Positions 45,481 to 54,599 of a stretch of DNA of 64,000 nt are shown here, piece by piece. The stretch comes from an uncultured Opitutia bacterium (GTDB lineage Bacteria; Verrucomicrobiota; Verrucomicrobiia; Opitutales; Opitutaceae): positions 1 through 64,000 of the forward strand of contig CAIJZY010000053.1 of the NCBI GenBank assembly GCA_903825285.1, read 5' to 3'. Position numbers and translations under genes: made by a program. The number at the start of each line of letters is the position of its first letter. Position 1 is the first letter of the stretch. Below the pieces are notes generated by a model, which ran no database searches, had not been told where the DNA came from, and was given only the letters and a program-made list of their open reading frames with translations.

Positions 45481-46428
45481 GTGCCGTCCGCGCGACCGAC
45501 CCTCTCCCTGTCCACCAGCTGGTGCTCCTCCCGCCACACGGACGGCTATGCGATGGCCCGGGAAATGGCCGACCTGGGGTTTGACGCCATCGAGCTCAGC
45601 CACGGCATCCGCATCACGCTGGTCCCCGGCCTCCTGAAGGCCATCCAGGATGGGGTCGTCCGGGTCAGCTCCACCCACAATTTCTGCCCGCTGCCGACGG
45701 GCGTCCTCCACGCCGCGCCCAACCTCTTCGAGCCGTCCGCGCGCCACCCGCAGGAGCACGACCAGTGGCTGCGCCACACCAAGCGCTCCATCGACTTCGC
45801 CGCCCAGGTCGGGGCCCGCGTGCTGGTCTGCCACCTGGGCAGCGTGGGCTTCTTCTGGTTCAACCCGGCCGAGCGGCTCCACGCCTACGCCCACCAGCAT
45901 CCGGGCGTCAACCTGGCCGCCGACCCCGCCTACCAGGCCGTCCTGGCCAAGGCGTTTGTCCGGCTCCGCAAGAAGATGGGACCCTTCTGGGACCAGACCC
46001 GCGCCAGCGTGAACGAGGTGCTCGGCCACGCGGCGGAGCGGGGCATCAAGCTGGGCTTCGAGAACCGCGAGAAATTCGACGAGCTGCCGCTGGACGAAGA
46101 TTACCCCGGTTTCCTGGAAGGCCTGCCGGCCTCCTCCTCCGCGGGCTACTGGCACGACACCGGCCATGCGGACATCAAGCAGTCGATGGGCGTGCTGGAT
46201 CACAAGGCGCACCTCGAGAAACTCGCGCCGCGGCTGATCGGGTTTCACCTGCACGACGTGGATGCCGCCGGCCATGACCACCAGGGCATCGGCGCCGGCC
46301 ACATCGATTTCGCGATGGTCAGCAGCTTCTGGCGTCCCGAGCACCTGCTCGTGCTCGAGCTGAGCCCGCGCATCGCGGTCGAGGACGTCCGCCACTCGAA
46401 GCAACGCCTCGAATCGCTGCTGGGCTGA
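45481..46428 (+). CDS. Sugar phosphate isomerase/epimerase-like TIM barrel protein
   Basis: Protein of 315 residues of the xylose isomerase-like TIM barrel (AP endonuclease 2) family. Seen: MADLGFDAIELSHGIRI, VSSTHNFCPLP, VGARVLVCHLGSVG, LGFENREKFDELPLDEDY, GYWHDTGHADIKQ and LIGFHLHDVDAAGHDHQGIGAGHIDF; Glu, His and Asp residues in these would bind the metal. The GTG at 45481 gives a sensible N-terminus (MPSARPTLSLSTSWCSSRHTDGY); no better ATG lies nearby. The substrate is unknown; no pathway genes adjoin. Confidence 0.85.
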   Translation: MPSARPTLSLSTSWCSSRHTDGYAMAREMADLGFDAIELSHGIRITLVPGLLKAIQDGVVRVSSTHNFCPLPTGVLHAAPNLFEPSARHPQEHDQWLRHTKRSIDFAAQVGARVLVCHLGSVGFFWFNPAERLHAYAHQHPGVNLAADPAYQAVLAKAFVRLRKKMGPFWDQTRASVNEVLGHAAERGIKLGFENREKFDELPLDEDYPGFLEGLPASSSAGYWHDTGHADIKQSMGVLDHKAHLEKLAPRLIGFHLHDVDAAGHDHQGIGAGHIDFAMVSSFWRPEHLLVLELSPRIAVEDVRHSKQRLESLLG

Positions 46429-46431
46429 GGA

Positions 46432-46589
46432 TTCACCGCGATGCCCGCGAGGATCGCGAAGTCCTCCTCCGCGCTTCCGCCCCTCCGCGTTTCAGCGATA
46501 AAAAGGATCCCCTGTGAGTTAAGCGCGGAAACGCGGAGGAGCGGAGACGCGGAAACAGACTTAGCGTTCCTCGCGCCCTTCGCGGTGCA
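46432..46589. repeat. Nested word-repeat palindrome between epimerase-like gene and mutY
   Basis: The outer left (46432-46461) has CACCGCGATGCCCGCGAGGA and TCGCGAAG; the outer right (46564-46589) has TTCCTCGCGCCCTTCGCGGT. The inner arms (46467-46499 and 46523-46556) are made of GCGGAAACGCGGAGGAGCGG and its complement. The gap is fully occupied by this element between convergent genes. Confidence 0.85.
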
Positions 46590-47624
46590 CTATTTCAGCA
46601 GCTCTGTGATCCAGCGGCGATGCGGGCCTGAAAGGGTGATCTGATCGAGGGCGGCCAACGGCACCCAGACCAAGCCGACCGGCAGTTTTCCGCGGGGAGG
46701 CGTCACCCGGTGGATCGACTCCGTGATCTGGTAGCGCGTGATGCCCCGCTGCTTCTTCGCCAAAAGTTTCCCGCGGCTCGCCGCGGCGGCTGTCAGCCCG
46801 GCCTGCTCCGCGGTGGGCAGTTCGTGCATGCTGGCGAAGCGGCGTGCTCCCTTGGCAGTCAGGTGCAGCAGCAGGCCGTGCTTGCCCTGGCACCATACGC
46901 GGGTGACGGCGACCTGCTCCATTTTCTTGGCCACGAGCCGCGGATACGACTCGGGATCGCCCTGGGCCGCCGCGGCACAAAACGTCCGCACGGGACAATC
47001 CGGGCAGCGCGGGTTCTGGCGTGTGCAGACCGTCGCCCCCAGCTCCATCATGGCTTGGTTGTGGTCGCCGGGATTCACGGCCGGGACCAGCGCCCCGGCC
47101 AGCGGCGCAAAGGCCCGCGACGCGCTCGCGGAGTCGCGGTGCGGCGTGGCGTCGGCCGCGAGCCGCGCGAGGATGCGGACAACGTTGCCGTCCACGCACG
47201 CCACCGGCTCGCCGAACGCGATGCTGGTGATGGCCGCCGCGGTGTACGGGCCCACGCCCGGCAGCTCGCGCCACGTCTCGGGCGTGCGCGGCGGGACGGG
47301 CAGGCGCGCGAGGGCCTGGGCCAGCCGGTGCAGGTTGCGGGCGCGCGAGTAGTAGCCGAGTCCCTCCCAGAGCCGGAGCACGCGCGCCTCGGAGGCGGCG
47401 GCGAGGGCGGGGAAGTCAGGAAACTCCGCTAGCCAGCGCGCGAAGTAGGGCAGGACGGTCTTCACCTGCGTCTGCTGCAGCATGAACTCGCTCACGACCG
47501 TCTTGTACAAGGAGGGCGTCTCGCGCCACGGCAGCACCCGCGCGTTCGCCCGGTACCACGCCGCCAGCGCGCGCTGAAACGCGGCCGGGTCGGCGATGAG
47601 CTGGGCGCCGGGGGAACTGGGCAT
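46590..47624 (-). CDS. mutY: A/G-specific adenine glycosylase MutY
   Basis: DNA repair glycosylase of 344 residues that removes adenine opposite 8-oxoguanine. Seen: catalytic Glu46 in SEFMLQQTQVKTVLPYF, the helix-hairpin-helix LPGVGPYTAAAI with catalytic Asp145 in VDGNVVRILARL, the [4Fe-4S] loop CTRQNPRCPDCPVRTFC (Cx6Cx2Cx5C), and a C-terminal NUDIX-like domain in which HELPTAEQAG stands near the MutT-like region. Length and order are normal. It is divergent from rnhC. Confidence 0.94.
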   Translation of the reverse strand: MPSSPGAQLIADPAAFQRALAAWYRANARVLPWRETPSLYKTVVSEFMLQQTQVKTVLPYFARWLAEFPDFPALAAASEARVLRLWEGLGYYSRARNLHRLAQALARLPVPPRTPETWRELPGVGPYTAAAITSIAFGEPVACVDGNVVRILARLAADATPHRDSASASRAFAPLAGALVPAVNPGDHNQAMMELGATVCTRQNPRCPDCPVRTFCAAAAQGDPESYPRLVAKKMEQVAVTRVWCQGKHGLLLHLTAKGARRFASMHELPTAEQAGLTAAAASRGKLLAKKQRGITRYQITESIHRVTPPRGKLPVGLVWVPLAALDQITLSGPHRRWITELLK

Positions 47625-47855
47625 CCACCGAGCAGAGTTAAGAAAAAGCCCGGAGGCAACCGAAGCCCGTATTCACCGCTTTCTCCTCCTGCGTCGCCTG
47701 CTCCCCGGTCCGGAGGCTGCGTTTCCGCTCCTCCGTCCCTCCGCGTTTCCGCGATCATCTCAGCGGGAAACGGGAAAACGGTTTTCAAAAAAATCCCGCC
47801 CGGGGAGCGTTTTCTCCTTTGCCCTTTCCGCGCAATTTTGCGGCCATCCCGGGGT
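47625..47855. repeat. mutY-rnhC divergent gap with one-armed word repeat
   Basis: Around 47700-47780 the words CCGCTCCTCCGTCCCTCCGC and GTTTCCGCG recur, then AGCGGGAAACGGGAAAACGG gives a short weak complement. This resembles half of the GCGGAAACGCGG element at 46.5 kb. Both promoters must lie here, but no confident -35/-10 pair was seen. Confidence 0.55.
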
Positions 47856-48863
47856 ATGCCCAAGAAGCCGGCCTCCGATGAAGAGGCTCCCAAGAAGCTC
47901 GCGTCCTACACCGCGAAGCTCGACGACGCCCAGATGGAGAAACTCCGCGCGATCTGCGAGGCGCGCAGCTTCCTGCCGTTCGAGGTCGCCTACACCCGCT
48001 TCGCGTTCAAGGCCGACCACCTGAAGATCAACATCGCCGCGTACACCAGCGGGAAGGTCGTCATCGCCGGCAAGGGCACGGAGGACTTCGTCACGAACAC
48101 GCTCGAGCCCGAGGTCACCGGCGCGGCCAAGCTCGGCTACGATGAGGTGCTGCACCCCGACTGGTTCGAGTCGCACGCGGGACTCGACGAGAGCGGCAAG
48201 GGCGACTTCTTCGGGCCGGTGATCGCGGCGACGGTGATCGCGGACAAGTCCGCGATCGAGGCCTGGCGCGCGGCGGGGGTCCAGGATTCCAAGAAGATCT
48301 CCGAGAGCCAGATCATCAAACTCGACAAGCTCATCCGTGAAACCAAGGGCGCGATCGCCCGCACCTGCTTCTGCGGCATGCCGAAGTACAACGAGCTGAT
48401 GAGCCGCCCGCGCGCCAACCTGAACAGCCTTCTCGCCTGGCAGCACGCCACCGCGCTCGAGCAGGCGCTGCTGGCCAAGCGCGTGCCGTGGGGCCTCCTC
48501 GACCAGTTCACCGAGCAGCCGCTGGTCCAGCGTGAGCTGGCGAAGAAGAAGGTCGAGGGCTTCGAGCTGCGCATGCGCACCAAGGCGGAGGAGGACCCGG
48601 TCGTCGCCGCCGCGTCGGTGGTGGCGCGGGCCGAGTTCGTGCGCCAGATGCACGCGCTGTCGAAGCGCTTCGGCGCCAAATTGCAGAAGGGCGCGGGCCC
48701 GCTGGTGAAGGAGCAGGCCAACGAGATCATTGCGAAGTTCGGCGCGTGCGCGCTGGGCGACTTCGCCAAGCTCCACTTCCGGACCGCCTACGAGGTGGTC
48801 AGCGCCGCCGGCAAGCTCGACGAGCTCCCCCTCAAGCCGCCCCCGCCGAAGATGGAGTGGTGA
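47856..48863 (+). CDS. rnhC: Ribonuclease HIII
   Basis: Enzyme of 335 residues that cuts RNA in RNA-DNA hybrids. Residues about 18-95 form the TBP-like substrate-binding domain that distinguishes HIII from HII (SYTAKLDDAQMEKLRAICEA). The catalytic domain begins AGLDESGKGDFFGPVIAATV with Asp111 and Glu112, followed by QDSKKIS and VVAAASVVARAEFVRQM. The C-terminus is short. The ATG at 47856 was chosen over one at 47838. It lies 13 bases upstream of rnhB, an unusual tandem of type 2 RNases H. Confidence 0.94.
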   Translation: MPKKPASDEEAPKKLASYTAKLDDAQMEKLRAICEARSFLPFEVAYTRFAFKADHLKINIAAYTSGKVVIAGKGTEDFVTNTLEPEVTGAAKLGYDEVLHPDWFESHAGLDESGKGDFFGPVIAATVIADKSAIEAWRAAGVQDSKKISESQIIKLDKLIRETKGAIARTCFCGMPKYNELMSRPRANLNSLLAWQHATALEQALLAKRVPWGLLDQFTEQPLVQRELAKKKVEGFELRMRTKAEEDPVVAAASVVARAEFVRQMHALSKRFGAKLQKGAGPLVKEQANEIIAKFGACALGDFAKLHFRTAYEVVSAAGKLDELPLKPPPPKMEW

Positions 48864-48876
48864 GCCGACCCGACCC

Positions 48877-49629
48877 ATGGCCCGACGCCGCCAGCTCCGA
48901 GGGTTTGACCTGAAGCAGATCGAGGGCTTCGCCGGGCTCATCGGGGTCGACGAGGCCGGGCGCGGCGCCCTCGCGGGGCCCGTCGTCGCCGGCGCCGTCC
49001 TGGTGACCAAGGAATTCCTCGAGGGCCGCTGGGCCACGACCAAGGCCGGGCGGGTCAACGACTCGAAGCAGCTCACGCCCACCGAGCGCGAGGAGCTGTG
49101 GGTCGAGTTCGAGGCGCTCGCCGCCTCGGGCCAGATCCACGCGCACTACGGCGTCGCCGACGTCGCGGAGATCGAGCACCTCAACATCCTCGGCGCCACC
49201 AAGCTCGCCATGCGCCGCGCCCTCGCCGGCATCTACCCGCCGGAGGCGTTCCAGCAGAAGACCGAGCCGGACCTCTTCGCCTCGGCCGACGAGATCGCGG
49301 CTTTCCAGCCGACGGTCTCCGCCCGGATCCTGATCGACGGACTCGCCCTGCGAAACTTCCCGTACCCCCACGCCGGCATCGTCAGCGGCGACGCCCGCTC
49401 GCTCGCCATCGCCATGGCGAGCATCATCGCCAAGGTCACGCGCGACCGCCTGATGAACGAGCTCGACACCCGCTTCCCGGGCTACGGCTTCGCCCAGCAC
49501 AAGGGCTACGGCACCGAGGAACACCGCGCCGCCGTGCTGCAGCTCGGCCGCTGTGTCCAGCACCGCGACCTCTTTCTGCGGAAGCTGTTCGCGTCGCGGG
49601 TGGACCCCGCCCAGCTGGGCTTCTTCTGA
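48877..49629 (+). CDS. rnhB: Ribonuclease HII
   Basis: Enzyme of 250 residues that removes RNA and single ribonucleotides from DNA. The signature is LIGVDEAGRGALAGPVVAGAV with Asp25 and Glu26, followed by NDSKQLTPTERE, ILIDGLALR, SLAIAMASIIAKVTRDRLM and GYGFAQHKGYGTEEH. An internal segment of about 30 residues (AGIYPPEAFQQKTEPDLFAS) is longer than in E. coli. It follows rnhC by 13 bases and is probably co-transcribed with it. ATG at 48877. Confidence 0.95.
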   Translation: MARRRQLRGFDLKQIEGFAGLIGVDEAGRGALAGPVVAGAVLVTKEFLEGRWATTKAGRVNDSKQLTPTEREELWVEFEALAASGQIHAHYGVADVAEIEHLNILGATKLAMRRALAGIYPPEAFQQKTEPDLFASADEIAAFQPTVSARILIDGLALRNFPYPHAGIVSGDARSLAIAMASIIAKVTRDRLMNELDTRFPGYGFAQHKGYGTEEHRAAVLQLGRCVQHRDLFLRKLFASRVDPAQLGFF

Positions 49630-49739
49630 CCCGCCCCGGCCGCGGCTTTTTCCTTGTTCGGCCCCGCGCCGGCGGCATCGTTCGCAGCGTCCCCGCGGCC
49701 GTCGCCGCGGGCTGTCGGACCGGCGTCTCCCTTCACCCC

Positions 49740-52700
49740 ATGCGCACCCAGACCGCTTCCGTCCTGCTCGGGCTCCTGCCCCTGGTTTCCTCCTTCGCCC
49801 TGGCCGCCCCGCAGCCGAACGACGACTGGGCCGCCCCCGGACCCGTGCATCCCGCCCTCAAGGTGGGCGTCATCCTGCCGCCGCTCGTCCGCACGCCGCA
49901 GTTCCCGCTCAAGGACCGCCGCACGCTCTTCACCGACGCCGAGATCCAGCAGGCGCGGGCCAACGTCGCCCGCTCTCCCGCCGCCAAGAAGGTCGCCGCC
50001 GACATCCTCAAGGAGGCCGACTACTGGGTGACTTGGGACGACACCGCGCTCCACGACCTGATCTCCACCGCCGAGGTGCCGCGCTCGTTCGAGGTGTGTC
50101 CCGAGGGCTGCCCGATCCACGGCCGCAAGATCTTCGAGGTCACGGGCAAGTTCTACCCGTGGATCGTGGACCCGAAGCTGCCCTACAAGGTGAAGTGCCC
50201 GATCGGCGGCGAGATCTACCCGAGCAACGACTACGGCAAGTTCTACCGCAGCGGGTTCAAGGACCGCAGCGACTTCACCGGACCCTACGTGGACGACGGC
50301 CGCGGCTGGCTCGCGCCCAACGGCCAGCGCTACTGGTTCGTCGCGCACTGGAACCACTGGGTCTGGACGCAGCACGAGACCTCCCCGCACCCGAACATCA
50401 TCGGCGGACTCGCCGCACTCGGCCGCGCCTACCTGCTCACCGGCGACCCGCGCTACGCCCACAAGGCCGCCGTGCTCCTGCACCGTACCGCGGAGGTCTA
50501 CCCGAACATGGACTACGAGAGCCAGTCGCGCTACGGCCAGCTCATGGCCGAGAAGGACGGCTCGCGCTACTCGGGCAAGATCATCAACGCCATCTGGGAG
50601 ACCTTCAACGTGGTCCAGTTCGCCGAGACCTACGATGCGATCTGGGAGACAATCGACGCCGACGCCGTCCTCCAGCGCGAGACCGGCCAGACGGGTCCGC
50701 AGCTGCGCGGGTTCATCGAGGCCAACGTGATCGAGGCCGGGATTGACGCGGTCTATGAGGTCCGCGCCCGCGGCAACTACGGCATGCACCAGAAGGCGCT
50801 GCTCATGGCCGCGATTGTCCGCCAGCACGGCGACAACGCCCGCTACCTCGCCACCGTCCTCGACCATCCCGAGGGCGCCTCCTACCTCGGCCTGCGGCCC
50901 GCGCTCTACACGCTGGTGTGGCGCGACGGCGAGCCGTACGAGTCGCCGGGCTACAACTCGCTCTGGGTCCAGAATCTCACCGCGGTCGTCGCCCTCCTGC
51001 CCAAGCTGGGCGTGGACGTCTCCACGCTGCCGCGCCTGCGCCGACTCTACGACGCGCCGCTCGCCGCGATCGCCATCGGGCGCCACACGCCTGCGATCGG
51101 CGACACGACGAGCGTCTACGGCGGGGTGGTGGGCGAGACGGCCTGGGTCTACCAGCAGGCGTTCCGCACCTACGGCGACCCGCGCTACGCCACCTTCCTC
51201 GCGGGCTTCGGCGCCGCGGGCGAAAACGGCTTCCGCGACTTCACCTCGCTGCTCCACCCGGCGGTGGAGGCGGCCCAGGCCCCCGCCGCGGGCCGGCGGC
51301 TGCCACCGCAGGCCTCGCGGCTGCTGTCGGGCTTCGGCCTGGCGCTGCTCAACGACCGCGCCGACGACACCGGCGTCTCGCTCTACTTCGGCCAGCACGT
51401 CAACCACTCGCACTTCGACCGGCTCCAGCTCGACCTCTTCGCGCAGGGCCAGCCGCTGACGCCCGACCTGGGCTACCCCGACGCGATGAACGTCTTCGTG
51501 CCGGGCGTGTGGACCTGGTCGGTCAACACCATCGCGCACAACACCGTGACCGTCGACGCCGGCGCGCAGCCGGGAAACGTCCCGGGCGTGGTCGAGCTGA
51601 TGGCCGACGGCGGCTGGGCGCAGGGGATCGAGGTCAGCGCCGTGGGGACCTACCCGCAGTGCTCCGACTACCGCCGGGCCGTGGTGCTGGTGGATGGTCC
51701 CGCCGGCCATTACGCCGTGGATTTCTTCCGGGTCGCGGGCGGACACCAGCACGACTACGCGCTGCACGGCCCGCCGGGGAAGGCGACGCTGGCCGACGCC
51801 GCGTGGTCCGCCCCCGCGCCGGGCACGCTCGCCGGCGAGAAGGTGCCGCTCGGCACGCTCTACGACGACCCGAAGCTGGCCGCGAACGGCGAGAAGGACG
51901 GCTATTTCGACTACCGCGGCTCGGGCTTCCAGCACATCTTCGGCGTGCAGCACCGGCTGGCCGGCGACGCGGTCGTGGACTACGTGCACGAGAAGGACCC
52001 GGCCGCGCAGCTGCGCCTCCGCGTCCTCGCCGCGCCGGGCCTGACGCTCCTGGCGGCCGACGCCCGCGTCTCGCCGGTGAACCACCCGCAGCTCCTGAAA
52101 TACCTCATCGCGCGCCACACGGCCGAGGGCGGCGCGCCGCTCGCGAGCGAGTTCGTGAGCGTGCTCGAGCCGCACGCCCCCGGCGCCGCGCTGCTGGCGT
52201 CCGTCACCCGCCTCGCCGTCACCGGCGGCGGCACGGCCCTGGCCCTACGCCACGCCAGCGGCGAGACCGACATCGTGATCCACGACCCGGCCGGCGCGGC
52301 CAAGTCCATCGCCGTCGGCAACGGCAAGGTCCGCACCGACGCCCGCCTCGCCGTGCTCCGCCTCGGCGCCGACGGGCTCCTGACCAAGGTCTTCCTCGCC
52401 GGCGGCACGGAGCTCAGCTTCGGGTCGCAGTCGTTCCTCTCCACCTCCGCCCCGACGGGCCCGGTGACCGCGATTGACCCCGCGCATGCCACCGTGCGCG
52501 TCCGCGCGCCGGGCGACCCTGCCGGGCTGGTCGGCCGCGTCGTGAACTTCGGCAACGCCATCGCCCGCACCGCCCACGAGATCCGCTCGGCGCACCGCGA
52601 GGGCGACGAGCTCGTGCTCGAGCTTCGCGACGACCTGCTGGAGGGCGTGATGCGCGTGGCGACAGTGAACGGCCACGTCCTGACCACGCACACCCGGATG

Positions 52701-52910
52701 CCCTTCGCCGCCAGCTTCGTCGGTGCAACCGCGCTCGACGAAACCTACCATCCACTCGGCCGAGTACGGACTGCAGACCAGGACCGCTTGGAGCTGGCCG
52801 ACTCAACCCCCGCCGCCGGCCTCTCCGGCCATGACGTCTGGGTCGCCAGCGTGGGACCGGGAGACGTGATGACGGCGCCCGCGGTCCTGAGCTTTAGTTT
52901 GCCCAAGTAA
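49740..52910 (+). CDS. Large secreted heparinase II/III-like polysaccharide lyase
   Basis: Protein of 1056 residues. Residues 1-22 are a signal peptide (MRTQTASVLLGLLPLVSSFALA). The alpha-toroid part shows YVDDGRGWLAPNGQRYWFVAHWNHWVW and NYGMHQKALLMAAI; the beta-sandwich part shows VNHSHFDRLQLDLFAQGQPLTPDLGYP and NTIAHNTVTVDAG, where the His residues fit heparinase II/III and alginate-lyase relatives. GPAGHYAVDFFRVAGGHQHDYALHG follows. About 400 further residues form extra beta domains of unknown role. CPEGCPIHGRKIFEV and KVKCPIGGEIYP may bind a metal. The substrate, probably a uronic-acid glycan, is not determined. Confidence 0.82.
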   Translation: MRTQTASVLLGLLPLVSSFALAAPQPNDDWAAPGPVHPALKVGVILPPLVRTPQFPLKDRRTLFTDAEIQQARANVARSPAAKKVAADILKEADYWVTWDDTALHDLISTAEVPRSFEVCPEGCPIHGRKIFEVTGKFYPWIVDPKLPYKVKCPIGGEIYPSNDYGKFYRSGFKDRSDFTGPYVDDGRGWLAPNGQRYWFVAHWNHWVWTQHETSPHPNIIGGLAALGRAYLLTGDPRYAHKAAVLLHRTAEVYPNMDYESQSRYGQLMAEKDGSRYSGKIINAIWETFNVVQFAETYDAIWETIDADAVLQRETGQTGPQLRGFIEANVIEAGIDAVYEVRARGNYGMHQKALLMAAIVRQHGDNARYLATVLDHPEGASYLGLRPALYTLVWRDGEPYESPGYNSLWVQNLTAVVALLPKLGVDVSTLPRLRRLYDAPLAAIAIGRHTPAIGDTTSVYGGVVGETAWVYQQAFRTYGDPRYATFLAGFGAAGENGFRDFTSLLHPAVEAAQAPAAGRRLPPQASRLLSGFGLALLNDRADDTGVSLYFGQHVNHSHFDRLQLDLFAQGQPLTPDLGYPDAMNVFVPGVWTWSVNTIAHNTVTVDAGAQPGNVPGVVELMADGGWAQGIEVSAVGTYPQCSDYRRAVVLVDGPAGHYAVDFFRVAGGHQHDYALHGPPGKATLADAAWSAPAPGTLAGEKVPLGTLYDDPKLAANGEKDGYFDYRGSGFQHIFGVQHRLAGDAVVDYVHEKDPAAQLRLRVLAAPGLTLLAADARVSPVNHPQLLKYLIARHTAEGGAPLASEFVSVLEPHAPGAALLASVTRLAVTGGGTALALRHASGETDIVIHDPAGAAKSIAVGNGKVRTDARLAVLRLGADGLLTKVFLAGGTELSFGSQSFLSTSAPTGPVTAIDPAHATVRVRAPGDPAGLVGRVVNFGNAIARTAHEIRSAHREGDELVLELRDDLLEGVMRVATVNGHVLTTHTRMPFAASFVGATALDETYHPLGRVRTADQDRLELADSTPAAGLSGHDVWVASVGPGDVMTAPAVLSFSLPK

Positions 52911-52913
52911 GAG

Positions 52914-53049
52914 CACCAAACCGGAAGCACGAAATCCGAGTTGAATTCCAGAGGCGGACAAACCCGGAAAATCACCAAGCCGGCCCGGATTTAAGCTTGG
53001 CCGCTGGTGCTTAACTCGAATTTCGAAATTTTGACCTTGGTGCTTCCTC
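52914..53049. repeat. Word-repeat palindrome between lyase and histidine kinase genes
   Basis: The left arm has AGCACCAAACCGGAAGCACG and AAATCCGAGTTGAATTCC; the right arm (about 53008-53049) has TTAACTCGAATTTCGAAATT and TTGACCTTGGTGCTTCC. It shares its vocabulary with the element at 20.09-20.18 kb. In the kinase frame it would translate as MLNSNFEILTL, which I do not take as part of the protein. Confidence 0.75.
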
Positions 53050-53093
53050 TAGGGTGGTTGACCCCAACGGGAGATCATCTCCATCCTAGCGGG

Positions 53094-54284
53094 GTGTCCG
53101 GCAAGAAACACTCCTCGCTCGACCGCGTCCTGGGCCGCCTCGACACGCTCGACTCCGTCAACCTCGCCAACCTCGTGCAGCGGCTCGCGCGCGAGCGGGG
53201 GTTGTTTGAGGACATCTTCAACACCCTGCAGGAGGGCGTGCTGGTCATCACGGACGACGGCGGCATCGAGTACGCCAACGCCGCGGCGCAGCGTATGGTG
53301 GGCCTGGGCGGGGAGACGCTGACGGGCGAGACCCTCTGGCGGATCGTGCCGGGCCTGCGCGCCTCGCTGGAGGCGGCGCTGGACACTGACGGCGCGCTGT
53401 CGCCGGTGATCGCGCGCGAGTTTGAGCTGACCTATCCCGAGCCGCGCACGGTGCGGCTGTACATGGTGCCGTTCCGCGGCGAGCGGCCGGGTGGGGCGCC
53501 GCGCCGGTTTGCCGCGATCCTGTCGGACATCACGAAGGAGAAGCAAAGCACTGAGGCCCGCATCGAGAGCGAGCGCACTTCGTCCATCCTGCTCCTCGCC
53601 GCCGGCGTGGCGCATGAGCTGGGCAACCCGCTGAACTCGCTCACCATCCACCTCCAGCTGATCGAGCGCCAGCTGCGCAAGCTGAAGACGGCGCCGGCCA
53701 AGGAGGGCGCCGCGCTCACCGACTCGATCCACGTCTGCCAGGAGGAGGTGCGGCGGCTCGACGGCATCATCAGTAATTTCCTCGAGGCCATCCGGCCGCG
53801 TCCGCCGGACCTCGCCGAGACCAATGTCGCCGACGTGCTGGCGGAGGTGCTGCGGTTCCAGCAGAGCGAGTTCGCCGACCGCGGCATCGAGGTCGAGGCC
53901 GAGACCCCCGCCGACCTGCCGCCGGTGATGGCCGACCGCAACCAGCTCAAGCAGGTGTTCTTCAACATCACGAAGAACGCGGTCGAGGCGATGCAGCCCG
54001 GCGGGAAACTGAAGATCCGCTCGCGGGCGGACGACGACAGCGTGTTTTTCCTCTTTGGTGACAGCGGCGTGGGCTTCAAGCCCGAGGATTTGGCGCGGTT
54101 GTTCGAGCCATACCACACGACGAAGCCGGGCGGCACGGGCTTGGGCTTGATGATCGTCCAGCGCATCATGCGCGAGCACGGCGGCCAGATCGGCGTGGAA
54201 AGCCGCGAGGGCCTGGGCACGGTCGTCACACTCCAATTCCCCCGCAAAGACCGCCGCGTGCGCATGCTCGGAGCCGGGAAGTAG
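53094..54284 (+). CDS. PAS-domain sensor histidine kinase, NtrB-like
   Basis: Soluble kinase of 396 residues. A PAS domain covers residues about 38-145 (LFEDIFNTLQEGVLVITDDGGIEYAN). The H-box is AAGVAHELGNPLNSL with His174. The catalytic domain shows NITKNAVEAMQPGGK (N), FGDSGVGFKPEDL (G1), FEPYHTTKPGGTGLGLMIV (F, G2). The GTG at 53094 was chosen because everything upstream lies in the palindrome. NtrB-type kinases pair with sigma-54 activators; a candidate partner lies 3.4 kb downstream, separated by two genes. No membrane segment. Confidence 0.88.
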   Translation: MSGKKHSSLDRVLGRLDTLDSVNLANLVQRLARERGLFEDIFNTLQEGVLVITDDGGIEYANAAAQRMVGLGGETLTGETLWRIVPGLRASLEAALDTDGALSPVIAREFELTYPEPRTVRLYMVPFRGERPGGAPRRFAAILSDITKEKQSTEARIESERTSSILLLAAGVAHELGNPLNSLTIHLQLIERQLRKLKTAPAKEGAALTDSIHVCQEEVRRLDGIISNFLEAIRPRPPDLAETNVADVLAEVLRFQQSEFADRGIEVEAETPADLPPVMADRNQLKQVFFNITKNAVEAMQPGGKLKIRSRADDDSVFFLFGDSGVGFKPEDLARLFEPYHTTKPGGTGLGLMIVQRIMREHGGQIGVESREGLGTVVTLQFPRKDRRVRMLGAGK

Positions 54285-54292
54285 TTTGGGCC

Positions 54293-54583
54293 ACCACGAA
54301 AAACTCGAAACACACGAAATAATTCCGATCCGGGTGCCCACGGAATACACGGAATACGCGGAAACGATCCGCATGTGGGTTTCCAGATCGGAGCCCGAAC
54401 GCATCCTAGCAGTGCGAGAAGAGTTTTCGGATCGAATCCAAACGGTCGAGCGGACCGAGCCCATTCGACAGGCTCAGGGCGCTGGTCCGAGAGAATTCGT
54501 CCGGTCCTTCCGTGTAATCCGTGTATTCCGTGGGCCCCAAAGGATCGAAGTCTTCCTTTCGTGTGTTTCGTGCTTTTCGTGGT
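54293..54583. repeat. Large nested palindrome, second copy of the two-module design
   Basis: The outer arms 54293-54320 and 54556-54583 pair at 25 of 28 positions; the inner arms 54336-54363 and 54508-54535 (GCCCACGGAATACACGGA) pair with few mismatches. Both modules match those at 40303-40685. The loop (54364-54507) contains GGTCGAGCGGACCGAGCC-like sequence. It fills the 315-bp gap between convergent genes, and no gene is seen in it. Confidence 0.92.
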
Positions 54584-54599
54584 GGCTCCATCCGGGGTT

